Assembly: GCF_008711525.1 (NCBI RefSeq)
Contig: NZ_VXKS01000002.1
Span: 62,001-126,000, forward strand
DNA length: 64,000 nucleotides
Origin: Cysteiniphilum sp. JM-1
GTDB taxonomy: Bacteria; Pseudomonadota; Gammaproteobacteria; Francisellales; Francisellaceae
Direction of reading: 5' to 3'
Under the pieces are notes generated by a model, which did no database searches, was not told where the DNA came from, and saw only the letters and a program-made list of their open reading frames with translations. Shown piece after piece: positions 18,403 through 27,531 of this stretch (position 1 is the stretch's first letter; each line of letters starts with the position of its first letter). Position numbers and translations under genes: made by a program.

Positions 18403-20307
18403 ATGATGTTTTATCCTCAAGACTTTGATGTTATTGTTGTTGGCGGCGGTCATGCCGGAACAGAAGCCGCAGCGGCAGCTGCACGTATGGGTGCCAACAC
18501 TTTACTTCTAACACACAATATCGACACTTTGGGACAGATGTCTTGTAACCCTGCCATTGGTGGCATTGGTAAAGGACATTTAGTGAAAGAGATTGACGCT
18601 CTTGGTGGCATTATGGCAAAAGCGATTGATAAGGCAGGTATTCAATTTCGCACACTCAATGCCAGAAAAGGACCTGCGGTACGTGCAACACGCGCCCAAG
18701 CTGATCGCACACTTTACAAAATTGCTGTACGCCATGCGTTAGAGAACCAAGAGAACTTATCGATTTTCCAACAAGGGGTTGATGACCTGTTGGTCGAAAA
18801 TGATCGCGTCACTGGCGTTGTCACGCAAATGGGACTAAGCTTTCGTGCCAAAACAGTTGTTTTAACGGTTGGTACGTTTCTGGCTGGCAAAATTCATATC
18901 GGTTTTAATAACTACCAAGGTGGGCGTGCCGGTGACCAACCTGCTAATGCTTTAGCGCAGAAACTGCGTGCACTTCCTTTTGATATCGCGCGTTTAAAAA
19001 CAGGTACACCGCCACGCATTGACAAGCGTACGGTTAACTTCGCCGCGATGGGTGTCCAACCTGGTGATGATCCGACACCTTGTTTTTCATTTTTCACTGA
19101 AGCACATGAGCATCCATTGCAAGTGCCATGCCACATCACCTACACCAATCTTAAAACTCATGAGATTATTCTTAAAAACCTTGATCGCTCGGCGATGTAT
19201 GGCGGCATGATCGATGGCATTGGACCACGTTATTGCCCATCCATTGAGGATAAAATCGTGCGCTTTGCTGATAAAGATCGTCATCAGATTTTTGTTGAAC
19301 CTGAAGGCTTGGATAGTATTGAACTTTATCCTAATGGCATGTCGACTTCTTTGCCATTTGATGTGCAACTGCAGTTTATTCGCAGTATCGAAGGTTTTGA
19401 AAATGCCTATATCACGCGTCCTGGTTATGCGATTGAATATGATTTCTTTGATCCGCGTGGTTTATATCCAAGCTTGCAAACCAAGCACGTTGGGAATCTC
19501 TTCTTTGCTGGACAAATCAATGGCACAACCGGCTATGAAGAAGCCGGTGCTCAGGGTCTTATTGCCGGATTAAATGCAGCATTAAAAGCACAAGATAAAC
19601 CGACTTGGTCACCTAAGCGTAATGAAGCGTATATCGGTGTACTCATCGATGATTTAATCACCAAGGGGACACAAGAGCCTTATCGTATGTTTACTTCACG
19701 CGCCGAATATCGATTGATTTTAAGAGAAGATAATGCCGATGCACGTCTATGCCCAAAGGCTATTGAGCTAGGATTATTAAACAATAAAGACAAAGAGGCA
19801 TATCTTGCTAAGGCAGCATTGATATCAAATGAAACCTCACGTTTAAAATCTACGTGGGTTGCACCCAAAAGCGTTAAAGCCGATAAGTTAGAATCATTGC
19901 TTGGTAAAGCCATGAGTAAAGAAAGTAATCTATTTGACTTATTAAAACGCCCTGAGGTTGATTATCAAAGCCTTGCTGATATCGCCGAGCTTGGTGAATT
20001 TATCGATCACACCCAAGCGATTGAGCAAATTGAAATCTCTGCCAAATATGCAGGGTATATCGAGCGTCAGAATGAAGAAATTCTTGCCAATCAGACCCTT
20101 GAAAATGCGCAAATCCCTCAAGATTTTGACTACAGCAAGGTTTCAGGGCTTTCTAATGAGGTCCGTCAAAAGCTTATGACACAGCGTCCATCAAGCTTGG
20201 GCGAGGCCTCACGCATCCAAGGGGTTACACCTGCAGCTATTTCCTTATTGACTATTTATATGAAGAAGTTAGGCTTTCTCAAGAAACAAAATAATATCAA
20301 TGACTAA
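18403..20307 (+). CDS. mnmG: tRNA uridine 5-carboxymethylaminomethyl modification enzyme MnmG
   Basis: FAD protein that with MnmE installs cmnm5 groups on the wobble uridine of tRNAs. The FAD-binding [19 protein letters not shown] is near residue 13, followed by [20 protein letters not shown], the [11 protein letters not shown] region and the [15 protein letters not shown] signature. The 634 residues are standard. Two adjacent ATGs exist; the second (18406) gives MFYPQDFD as in E. coli. No strong ribosome site is visible. Confidence 0.96.
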   Translation: MMFYPQDFDVIVVGGGHAGTEAAAAAARMGANTLLLTHNIDTLGQMSCNPAIGGIGKGHLVKEIDALGGIMAKAIDKAGIQFRTLNARKGPAVRATRAQADRTLYKIAVRHALENQENLSIFQQGVDDLLVENDRVTGVVTQMGLSFRAKTVVLTVGTFLAGKIHIGFNNYQGGRAGDQPANALAQKLRALPFDIARLKTGTPPRIDKRTVNFAAMGVQPGDDPTPCFSFFTEAHEHPLQVPCHITYTNLKTHEIILKNLDRSAMYGGMIDGIGPRYCPSIEDKIVRFADKDRHQIFVEPEGLDSIELYPNGMSTSLPFDVQLQFIRSIEGFENAYITRPGYAIEYDFFDPRGLYPSLQTKHVGNLFFAGQINGTTGYEEAGAQGLIAGLNAALKAQDKPTWSPKRNEAYIGVLIDDLITKGTQEPYRMFTSRAEYRLILREDNADARLCPKAIELGLLNNKDKEAYLAKAALISNETSRLKSTWVAPKSVKADKLESLLGKAMSKESNLFDLLKRPEVDYQSLADIAELGEFIDHTQAIEQIEISAKYAGYIERQNEEILANQTLENAQIPQDFDYSKVSGLSNEVRQKLMTQRPSSLGEASRIQGVTPAAISLLTIYMKKLGFLKKQNNIND

Positions 20308-20319
20308 TAAGGATCTTTG

Positions 20320-20739
20320 ATGAAACTAAGCAAAACATCTCCTTTACTTAAAACATTGCTTTTTAGCGTATTAAGCCTTGTGATGAGCGCATGCGCGACC
20401 ACTGCAAAATATCGTGCAATTTTAGATCAATGGCATGGTCAAACAATTGATAATTTTGTGCAGATGTGGGGATATCCGAATAAAACATTGAAGCTTGATA
20501 ACAACCAAACCGCTTATGTCTATAGTGATCGCCAAATCGTCAGCACACCAATCACACAAATGCCAACAAACATTACCACCGTGCAAAATGGCAATAATAC
20601 AACAGTGATCTCGACACCTGGCACGATTGTTGGTGGTCAAACTTATTCATTATCCTGTACAACGTGGATTGTTTTTGATAATAAAACACGACAAATTGTT
20701 AACACCACATTTCGCGGTAATAACTGCGTTTCTTATTAA
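20320..20739 (+). CDS. Putative lipoprotein, unknown function
   Basis: A 139-residue protein with a lipoprotein signal: a basic start, a hydrophobic run and the lipobox LVMSAC near residue 26. The mature part begins ATTAKYRAILDQW and is rich in Thr, Asn and Gln, with two C-terminal cysteines. The ATG after an AAGGA site is chosen rather than the TTG just before it. It lies 12 bp after mnmG and is probably co-transcribed. No family recognised. Confidence 0.7.
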   Translation: MKLSKTSPLLKTLLFSVLSLVMSACATTAKYRAILDQWHGQTIDNFVQMWGYPNKTLKLDNNQTAYVYSDRQIVSTPITQMPTNITTVQNGNNTTVISTPGTIVGGQTYSLSCTTWIVFDNKTRQIVNTTFRGNNCVSY

Positions 20740-20775
20740 CTAGAATTACAAGCTGTAGAAAAATTATAATATTTT

Positions 20776-20898
20776 AAAACACCCCGTCAGTCTGCGACTG
20801 CCACCCCTCTTGTAAAGAGGGGAATTGGGCGAAGGTTGATTTTTTTATATTCCCCTCTTTTCAAGAGGGGTGCCAAGCTTACGAGGCAGAGTGTTGAA
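20776..20898. repeat. Palindromic repeat, family C, copy 1
   Basis: About 120 bp ending in inverted CACCCCGTC/GGCAGAGTG-type termini. Inside are two hairpins built on CCCCTCTTGTAAAGAGGGG and CCCCTCTTTTCAAGAGGGG. A second copy in the opposite orientation lies at 27296-27414. It is followed by AAAGTGCATAACTT, a motif shared with other repeat sites in this window. The hairpins may also end transcription from the lipoprotein gene. Confidence 0.75.
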
Positions 20899-20976
20899 AT
20901 AAAATAAAGTGCATAACTTTAATATTAAGTGCGCAACTTGAACTAAATATAAACTAAACAAGAAAAGAGATAAACC

Positions 20977-21243
20977 ATGACTGATATTTTTTGTGAAAAA
21001 CTGAAACAACAAGGCACTGCCATGCAATACGCGCCAATCCCAGGAGAGCTTGGGCAGCGCATTTTCAAATCGATCTCGCAAGAAGCTTGGAGCAAATGGC
21101 TTGATCATCAGACGATTTTAATCAATGAATATCGCCTTAATCTCTTAGAGCCTGAAGCTAAAAAATTCTTAATGACTGAAATGGAAAAGTTCTTATTTGG
21201 CGAAGGTTCTGAAAAGCCGGATGCTTTCTCTACTCCTGAATAG
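20977..21243 (+). CDS. yggX: YggX-type oxidative damage protection / Fe(II) trafficking protein
   Basis: Small soluble protein of 88 residues linked in enterics to protecting Fe-S enzymes from oxidative damage. FCEKLKQQG near the start, PIPGELGQRIF, ISQEAWSKWLDHQTILINE and the C-terminal MEKFLFGEG block match the family, including the conserved Cys6. It stands alone between a repeat and a small gene. Confidence 0.9.
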   Translation: MTDIFCEKLKQQGTAMQYAPIPGELGQRIFKSISQEAWSKWLDHQTILINEYRLNLLEPEAKKFLMTEMEKFLFGEGSEKPDAFSTPE

Positions 21244-21255
21244 TTATCTTCTTCA

Positions 21256-21390
21256 TCACACAAAATCACTCTGAAAAACAACACGCTCAATATACTTTTG
21301 TTGCAAAAGTTGCTCAGTCTTAAGTGATGTCAAAGCCAAAACACCGGCAATACTCACCATTGCAATCACTAAAGCCATTACTGTTTTCAT
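21256..21390 (-). CDS. Possible small membrane protein (44 aa)
   Basis: A 44-codon frame with a hydrophobic N-terminal half (MKTVMALVIAMVSIAGVLAL), then a polar, charged tail. A GAG-containing weak ribosome site lies about 8 bp before the ATG. The frame is shorter than usual gene-finder limits, and no family is recognised. Confidence 0.4.
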   Translation of the reverse strand: MKTVMALVIAMVSIAGVLALTSLKTEQLLQQKYIERVVFQSDFV

Positions 21391-21623
21391 TATTTACTCT
21401 CATTGATTATTTTCACTACAAGCATTCTAGCCTGTACCATTTCTAAACAAAAATCATATAAACTTATAGCCCTATCAATAAAATGAATAGCAACAAACCT
21501 GCTAGTAGTTCGCCAAAAGCACAGAAAATACAAAGCAAAAAATTCTGTAAAATGGTTTGTGATGGGTATAAACTAGGTTCAAGGAACATTTACCCATGGT
21601 TAACATTTATAAGGGAGCTCACC

Positions 21624-22481
21624 ATGACATACAAAAAAGCACTTGTTGCCGTCAATATTTATGAAGACACAGAACACGTTATCGCATCAGCTAAAGCGAT
21701 TGCTCACAAGCTAAAACTTAAGCTTGATGTCATGACGGTTATTGATAATGCCGCTGAATTTGTGCCTGCGGCAATGGATTTTCAAAAAAGCTTACAAGAG
21801 AATGCCAAGCAAAAATTAAAAGAGATCAAGCCACAATTTGATGGCATTAATGCCGAGTTTCATATTGCTCAAGGCAATCCAAACTATGAAATCACACATT
21901 ATGCTGAAGCCCATGATTGTGATCTTATTATCATCGGCTCACATGCGCGTCATGGCTTAAACCTGCTACTAGGTTCTACAGCCAATAGTGTCTTGCATAA
22001 AGCCAAATGTGATGTCCTAACCGTACGTATTCGTGAGAACAATCCAAATCAAGTGATGAATTATGGCAAGATTCTACTGGCTACGGATCTTGAAGATGAC
22101 AGCGCCCAAGTTGCTAGTCTTGCAAAAGAGATCGCACATACTTTTGACTCATCGGTTTCAACGATTTGTGTTCAAGGCGACCCAACCGTTGTTACCGGCA
22201 TTTATGGCATCGTACCTGAAGTACAATCGCAACTTACCGAAGATATGCAGCAAAAACTTAATGATTGGTCAAACAAATATCAATTTAAAGGTCACCGTTA
22301 TCTCCAAGCAGGCAGTGCTGCAGATGAGATTACTGAAACGGCTAACTCACACGGCTATGGTCTTATCGTTATTGGCAGCCACCAACGTGGTGCCTTTGGT
22401 CGCTTTTTCCTAGGATCAACTGCCAATGCGGTACTTCACCACGCTAAACAGGATGTGCTTGTAACCAAGCTTAAAGCATAA
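21624..22481 (+). CDS. Tandem universal stress protein
   Basis: Two UspA-type domains in one 285-residue protein. Each half has the ATP-binding pattern: IIIGSHARHGLNLLLGSTANSVL near residue 110 and VIGSHQRGAFGRFFLGSTANAVL near residue 250. The start is set at the ATG with AAGGGAG upstream; an earlier in-frame ATG at 21483 lacks support. The role is stress survival by analogy. The stop codon lies at the edge of a repeat element. Confidence 0.9.
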   Translation: MTYKKALVAVNIYEDTEHVIASAKAIAHKLKLKLDVMTVIDNAAEFVPAAMDFQKSLQENAKQKLKEIKPQFDGINAEFHIAQGNPNYEITHYAEAHDCDLIIIGSHARHGLNLLLGSTANSVLHKAKCDVLTVRIRENNPNQVMNYGKILLATDLEDDSAQVASLAKEIAHTFDSSVSTICVQGDPTVVTGIYGIVPEVQSQLTEDMQQKLNDWSNKYQFKGHRYLQAGSAADEITETANSHGYGLIVIGSHQRGAFGRFFLGSTANAVLHHAKQDVLVTKLKA

Positions 22482-22607
22482 GTACCTAAACAATAGTTTT
22501 TTGATAATAATGGATATTCGGGTCAAGCCCGAATATGACGATTTGTGGTCATTCTCGGACTTGATCCGAGAATCTAGAAAAACACCTGATAATATTTGCA
22601 TAGGTAC
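22478..22607. repeat. MITE-like repeat, family A, copy 1
   Basis: About 130 bp beginning ATAAGTACCTA, which overlaps the usp stop codon, and ending TAGGTACT. It contains two perfect hairpins, ATTCGGGTCAAGCCCGAAT and ATTCTCGGACTTGATCCGAGAAT-like. An inverted copy with over 90% identity by eye lies on the other side of fabD. The remaining bases to 22801 contain nothing else recognised. Confidence 0.8.
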
Positions 22608-22801
22608 TCAAGTTCCTCAAAAAACTTCTCAATCTCTGTAATAATTTACCTTAATCAATAACAAACCTTTTGAAGATTGGCGCAAAATTCACTAGGATAG
22701 TGCCATCTTTAATAACCCCATATCTATCGCTAATTATTTGCTGCTATTTATAAGCAAATATTATGTGATGATTACAGTATTAATAAATCAGGAATATTGA
22801 T

Positions 22802-23737
22802 ATGACAACAACAGCCATAGTTTTCCCAGGACAAGGCTCACAAAAGCTTGGGATGCTCAGTGATTATTACACACGTTTTAATGAGGTTAAACAAACCTTC
22901 ACTGAAGCCAATGATGCTTTAGGTTTTGATCTTTGGCAGATCACTCAAGAAAATGAAAATAAGCTTAACCAAACAGAATATACACAACCTGCGTTATTAG
23001 CTGCAAGCATTGCCATTTGGCGCGTACTTAACAATCACAGCAATATTACCCCTGAAATACTTGCAGGACACAGTCTTGGTGAGTATTCAGCGCTTTGCGC
23101 TGCAGGTAGCATTGGTTTTGCTGATGCACTACGTCTGGTGCGTTTACGCGGGCAACTGATGCAATCAGCAATTACCGATAAAGCATGCGCCATGAGTGCT
23201 ATTTTGGCATTGAGTAATGAAGATGTGATCAAGTGCTGTGATCAAGCAAGATCAGCTGGTATTGTTGAGCCTGCTAATTTTAACTCACATGGGCAAGTTG
23301 TGATATCAGGCGAATTAAAAGCCGTTGAGAAAGCCAATGAAATTGCCAAAGAAATGGGGGCAAAACGTGCGCAACTACTCCCTGTTAGCGTGCCATCACA
23401 TTGCTCATTAATGAAAGAGGCGGCTGATAAATTTGCCACGGCTTTAGATAAAATCACGATCAAAGTGCCAGCCATTAAAGTGATTCACAACTATGACGTT
23501 CAATCCCATACTGATATTAATGAGATTAAAACCGCTTTGGTTAAGCAACTTTACTCGCCTGTCAAATGGACGCAAACCATTGAAAAAATGGCTGAGCTTG
23601 GCATTACTAACGTTATCGAATGCGGTGCGAATAAGGTATTAACAGGTCTAAATAAGCGCATTGTTAAAGAGCTTAACTATCAAGATACCGCAAGCGTTGA
23701 AACGATGGATAAACTGCTTGAGCAAGTTAAAGCATAA
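22802..23737 (+). CDS. fabD: Malonyl CoA-ACP transacylase
   Basis: Loads malonyl groups onto acyl carrier protein for fatty acid synthesis. FPGQGSQKLGML is at the start, the nucleophile motif GHSLGEYSAL near residue 90, the catalytic-region Arg in RLRGQLMQ, and the His in VPSHCSLM near 201. The 311 residues are standard. fabG follows after 316 bp of repeats; fabH, acpP and fabF are not seen. The gene is bracketed by inverted copies of repeat family A. Confidence 0.95.
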   Translation: MTTTAIVFPGQGSQKLGMLSDYYTRFNEVKQTFTEANDALGFDLWQITQENENKLNQTEYTQPALLAASIAIWRVLNNHSNITPEILAGHSLGEYSALCAAGSIGFADALRLVRLRGQLMQSAITDKACAMSAILALSNEDVIKCCDQARSAGIVEPANFNSHGQVVISGELKAVEKANEIAKEMGAKRAQLLPVSVPSHCSLMKEAADKFATALDKITIKVPAIKVIHNYDVQSHTDINEIKTALVKQLYSPVKWTQTIEKMAELGITNVIECGANKVLTGLNKRIVKELNYQDTASVETMDKLLEQVKA

Positions 23738-23782
23738 TAGCAAATCACAACTACGACTGTAGTAAAGAGGCTTGCTCAGACC

Positions 23783-23968
23783 CCTTCGACTTACGCTCAG
23801 GGGACGATAAGTACGTATGCAAATATTATCAGGTATTTTTTGGATTCTCGGATCAAGTCCGAGAATGACCACAAATCGTCATATTCGGGCTCAACCCGAA
23901 TATCCATTATTACCAAAAAACTATTGTTTAGGTACTTATACTGACGTTGGCTGAGCTCAGTCGAAGCC
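23783..23968. repeat. Family B repeat split by family A copy 2
   Basis: Outer arms CCTTCGACTTACGCTCAGG (23783) and GGCTGAGCTCAGTCGAAGCC (23949) form a family B element. Its centre holds the second family A element (about 23809-23938, minus orientation) bounded by TA on each side. Uninterrupted B copies occur at 35580 and 49381, so A appears to have inserted into B. No gene lies in 23738-24053. Confidence 0.75.
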
Positions 23969-24053
23969 TCTATTAAAGGCACTTGCTCTCATAGAGAGAT
24001 GAATAATGTTAAAAGAATATTTGAATATACCAATACAAATAAAAGGATAAAAA

Positions 24054-24803
24054 ATGAGTTTTGAAAATTTTGAGAATAAAGTAGTTTTTGTAACGGGTGC
24101 AAGCCGTGGAATTGGTGCCGCTATTGCTAAAGATTTCGCTGAAAAAGGTGCAACCGTCATTGGTACGGCCACCTCTGAAGCAGGGGCTGAGAAAATCACT
24201 CAAACATTGCAAAGCTATGGCAAAGGCCATGGCATCAAGCTTAATGTGACTGACGCGCCAAGTATTGAAGCAGCTTTCGCTTGGATGAAAGATAACACAG
24301 GCTATCCAGATATTATCGTTAACAATGCAGGCATTACTAAAGATAATCTAATGATGCGCTTAAGCGAAGATGACTGGCTAAGTGTTATTCACACCAACTT
24401 AGACTCTGTGTTTAATATTTCTAAAGCAGCGATTCGTCATATGATGAAAAAACGCTGGGGTCGCATCATTACAATTGGTTCAGTGGTTGGCACATCAGGT
24501 AACCCAGGACAAGCAAACTACTGCGCAAGTAAAGCAGGTGTTATTGGTTTTTCCAAGTCATTGGCACAAGAAATTGCCTCACGCAACATCACCGTTAATG
24601 TGGTCGCACCTGGATTTATCCAAACAGATATGACTGATAAATTAACGGATGAACAAAAACAAGCCATTATCACACAAGTGCCGGCACAAACCTTGGGACA
24701 ACCCGAGGATATCGCGCATGCGGTTACTTTCTTAGCATCTGAAGGTGCGCGCTATATCACCGGACAAACAATACATGTCAATGGCGGCATGTATATGGCA
24801 TAA
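24054..24803 (+). CDS. fabG: 3-oxoacyl-ACP reductase
   Basis: Short-chain dehydrogenase carrying out the NADPH-dependent ketoreduction of fatty acid elongation. The TGASRGIG cofactor motif is near residue 14, NNAG near 92, the catalytic Ser in IGSVVGTSG near 142 and YCASK near 155. The 249 residues are typical. AAGGA precedes the ATG. It is convergent with the ubiquinone genes, whose last base abuts its stop. Confidence 0.95.
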   Translation: MSFENFENKVVFVTGASRGIGAAIAKDFAEKGATVIGTATSEAGAEKITQTLQSYGKGHGIKLNVTDAPSIEAAFAWMKDNTGYPDIIVNNAGITKDNLMMRLSEDDWLSVIHTNLDSVFNISKAAIRHMMKKRWGRIITIGSVVGTSGNPGQANYCASKAGVIGFSKSLAQEIASRNITVNVVAPGFIQTDMTDKLTDEQKQAIITQVPAQTLGQPEDIAHAVTFLASEGARYITGQTIHVNGGMYMA

Positions 24804-25976
24804 TTAGCCACCTGCTGCTTGCTCTATAAAAAATCGTTTTAATATCTTACTGTTATTTACCGCATTAACACCTAAGGCTCTTAAAGGCTTAATCAGCGGG
24901 TGATCATTACAAAAAAGCTGTTTTAGCCCTTGCATTGTACGAATCATCAACTGATTATCAAATTGGCGTTTACGCGCATATTTTGCCAATGTACTGATAT
25001 CGGCAATATTGCGCCGCAGATGCTTTGCTTCAGTTAATACATCAATCAACGCGCGCACATCGGCAAAGCCTAAGTTAATGCCTTGCCCTGCTAACGGATG
25101 AATCGTGTGAGCGGCATCGGCAATCAGCACCACACCCTGCTTGTAATAACTATCAACATGGCGTTCAATCAATTCAAAGCTCATGCGTTTACTCTGTAAT
25201 TGCAGCTCACCTAATTTGCCTTCTGCAGTCATGCTGAGATATTCATTAAAGGTCTTATCATCCATTTCGTTAAACTTTGTAAGCTCATCACTGGCGACTG
25301 AAAAGACAATAGAACATAAATAAGGATCACAAAGCGGCAAAAGTGCTAACACGCCCTTCTTCAAAAAGCGCTGATAAGCAATATCTTGATGCGGCTTTAT
25401 CGCTTTAACATTGGCAACGATTGCATGTTGCTGATAGGGTTTAACGCTGCAGTCAAAATTATATTGCTGGCGAATAAACGAGTTAGCACCGTCAGCACCA
25501 ACAATCAGTGTTGTCTCAAGCTCTTTGCCATGATCAAGTGTTATAGCCGTATGCGACGTATGCGGCGTCAATGCTATAATTTTTGAGTGCTCAAAAATAG
25601 AGACATCGTGCTTTATAAGTGCTTGATATAATTGTGCAACGATTAAATCATTCTCAACAATCGCCCCCAGGCTCTGTAGTGAACACTCTTCAGCCTTAAG
25701 GTTTAATTGCGCACTTGAGTTTTGATCCCAAACTTCCATGGCAACATAGGGATTTATTCGCATATTGACAATGTCACGCCAAACACCAAGCTCATTTAAT
25801 AAGGCTTGGGAAGCGGCATTAATTGCACTGACGCGCTTTGGTGCTATCGCCTCATCAAAGGACTTTACAATGTGTCCCACTTCAACCACAGCAACTTTAA
25901 AGCCGTTTTGCACTAAACCTAAACTTAAAGACAAACCCGCCATGCCACCACCGACAACCATTACATCATATTTCAT
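24804..25976 (-). CDS. UbiH/UbiI/UbiF-family ubiquinone hydroxylase
   Basis: FAD-dependent monooxygenase of ubiquinone ring hydroxylation. The dinucleotide motif VVGGGMAGLSLSLGL is at the N-terminus, the DG motif IVGADGANSFIRQ near residue 157 and the second FAD motif IADAAHTIHPLAGQGINLG near 285. The 390 residues match. It starts inside the last codon of the upstream paralogue (4-bp overlap). Which ring position it hydroxylates cannot be told from sequence; UbiI or UbiF is likely. Confidence 0.85.
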   Translation of the reverse strand: MKYDVMVVGGGMAGLSLSLGLVQNGFKVAVVEVGHIVKSFDEAIAPKRVSAINAASQALLNELGVWRDIVNMRINPYVAMEVWDQNSSAQLNLKAEECSLQSLGAIVENDLIVAQLYQALIKHDVSIFEHSKIIALTPHTSHTAITLDHGKELETTLIVGADGANSFIRQQYNFDCSVKPYQQHAIVANVKAIKPHQDIAYQRFLKKGVLALLPLCDPYLCSIVFSVASDELTKFNEMDDKTFNEYLSMTAEGKLGELQLQSKRMSFELIERHVDSYYKQGVVLIADAAHTIHPLAGQGINLGFADVRALIDVLTEAKHLRRNIADISTLAKYARKRQFDNQLMIRTMQGLKQLFCNDHPLIKPLRALGVNAVNNSKILKRFFIEQAAGG

Positions 25977-27238
25977 AAGATACTTTTTCCATGCTTTGAG
26001 CGCATTAAGCTTGAACCATGATTATATTTACCCATCATTAATTTGCTAAAGGCTTTTTTCAAATGCTGATCACGCTCCAAGCAATGAAGGGCAAACCCTC
26101 TGACAAGTTTAACTGGTAGCACATCCTGACTAAAGACATTAATCATAGAATGTGTCAATAGTGCCGTACGCTTATGATCAAAAACTCTGGTTTCTTGATA
26201 TTTAGCTAACATATCGGCAATATCTTGTGTTGTAAACGCGGCATCATCATTTGCAAGTAAATCATAGACTATACCAATATCACGAATGCTGAGATTTAAC
26301 CCCTGCCCTGAAATTGGATGCAAGAAATGCGAGGCATTGCCAAATAATAATACATTTTTGCGATAGAGTGTTTGCGCGCGAATCAGTGACAACGGAAAAC
26401 TTTTAAGCTCGCTTACATCAACAAAACGCCCCAAACGATAGCCAACAAGGCGTTGGATTTCTTTTAAAACAGCTTGTTTTGATTGAGCCTTCCAGTAGTC
26501 AACTTTATCGTGATCAACACTCCAAACACATGCCATTTGCTGATTATCAACTGGTAAAAGCGCTAATACGCCATTATTAATAAAACGTTCATAAGCAACA
26601 TTGTTATGAGCTCTTTGCAGGTCAAGATCAAATACTAGCGCACTTTGCTGGTAGTCATGTTTGTAAGCTGAAATACCCGCTTTTTCACGCAGTTTAGACT
26701 CTGCACCATCTGCAGCAATAATTAAATCTGCGGTTATTTCGTAAGCATTGTCATCTTTTTCGATTACTAAATTAAAACACTCGCCCTGCTCCAACAAATC
26801 AAGCACCTGACAGTCTTGATAGAGTGTTATCTGGCTTTCATTCATAAGCGCTTGATGCAGCGCTGGCAATAAGTGCTTCATCTTAACGACAATGCCCAGA
26901 AACGCTAAGCCTTCATCTTTGGCATACAGATTGGTCTGCGCATATTGCCCTTTGTCTGACACATGCACTTGCTTGATATATTCAACATCGTCTTTGATCT
27001 TCTGCCAAATATCTAAAGTATTTAGCACACAAACCGAGCTATACGACAAGGCAATCGATCTGTTGTCACTTTTACTTAACTCAGTACTGGCGAGCTTTTC
27101 AATGAGTGTGATCTGCTTATCTTGCTTTGCTAAGCTCAATGCCATCAACATACCAACAGCACCACCACCAACGATCACGATGTTGTGATGACTGTTATCT
27201 AGATTGTTCTTTTGATTCTTTTTATTATCTTCTGTCAT
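25973..27238 (-). CDS. ubiH: UbiH-type 2-polyprenyl-6-methoxyphenol hydroxylase
   Basis: Second FAD monooxygenase of the same family, 421 residues. IVGGGAVGMLMALSL lies near residue 22 after a polar leader, LIIAADGAESKLRE in the middle, and FGNASHFLHPISGQGLNLSIRD in the FAD-binding C-terminal part. The ATG at 27238 is preferred over the TTG four codons upstream; neither has a clear ribosome site. The paired arrangement resembles ubiH-ubiI of E. coli, which is the basis for the symbol. Confidence 0.75.
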   Translation of the reverse strand: MTEDNKKNQKNNLDNSHHNIVIVGGGAVGMLMALSLAKQDKQITLIEKLASTELSKSDNRSIALSYSSVCVLNTLDIWQKIKDDVEYIKQVHVSDKGQYAQTNLYAKDEGLAFLGIVVKMKHLLPALHQALMNESQITLYQDCQVLDLLEQGECFNLVIEKDDNAYEITADLIIAADGAESKLREKAGISAYKHDYQQSALVFDLDLQRAHNNVAYERFINNGVLALLPVDNQQMACVWSVDHDKVDYWKAQSKQAVLKEIQRLVGYRLGRFVDVSELKSFPLSLIRAQTLYRKNVLLFGNASHFLHPISGQGLNLSIRDIGIVYDLLANDDAAFTTQDIADMLAKYQETRVFDHKRTALLTHSMINVFSQDVLPVKLVRGFALHCLERDQHLKKAFSKLMMGKYNHGSSLMRSKHGKSIL

Positions 27239-27295
27239 TTTCAATAACAATTATGTATATGCCCTTATTAATTGGCGGTACGCACTATTTCTATA

Positions 27296-27414
27296 TCAAC
27301 ACCCCGCCTCGCAAGCTTGGCACCCCTCTTGCAAAGAGGGGAATATAAAATCATCGTTGCCTAATTCCCCTCTTTTCAAGAGGGGTGGCAGCCGTAGGCT
27401 GACGGGGTGTTTAT
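27296..27414. repeat. Palindromic repeat, family C, copy 2
   Basis: Inverted copy of the element at 20776-20898. AACACCCCG at the left and CGGGGTGTT at the right form terminal inverted repeats, around two CCCCTCTT..AAGAGGGG hairpins. It is flanked on the right by AAAGTGCGTAACTT and on the left by the inverted, partly matching GGTACGCACTATT. It fills most of the gap between ubiH and the protease gene. Confidence 0.78.
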
Positions 27415-27531
27415 AAAGTGCGTAACTTTAGTTGTTAACTGAAGATAGTTTAACGATAGTTGTTAGACTTTAGAATGACTGATCGACATTATTTCTTCTT
27501 AATTCATTTGAATTCTTTTAGACTTTTTGAT

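Noticed and set aside
20845-21108. Minus-strand open frame of 87 codons across a family C repeat and yggX
   Set aside because: It overlaps the well-supported yggX gene and the palindromic repeat, and its C-terminal codons come from the repeat.
22478-23968. Repeats around fabD considered as a CRISPR array
   Set aside because: The units are long, inverted relative to each other and separated by a gene; there are no regularly spaced short repeats and no cas genes.
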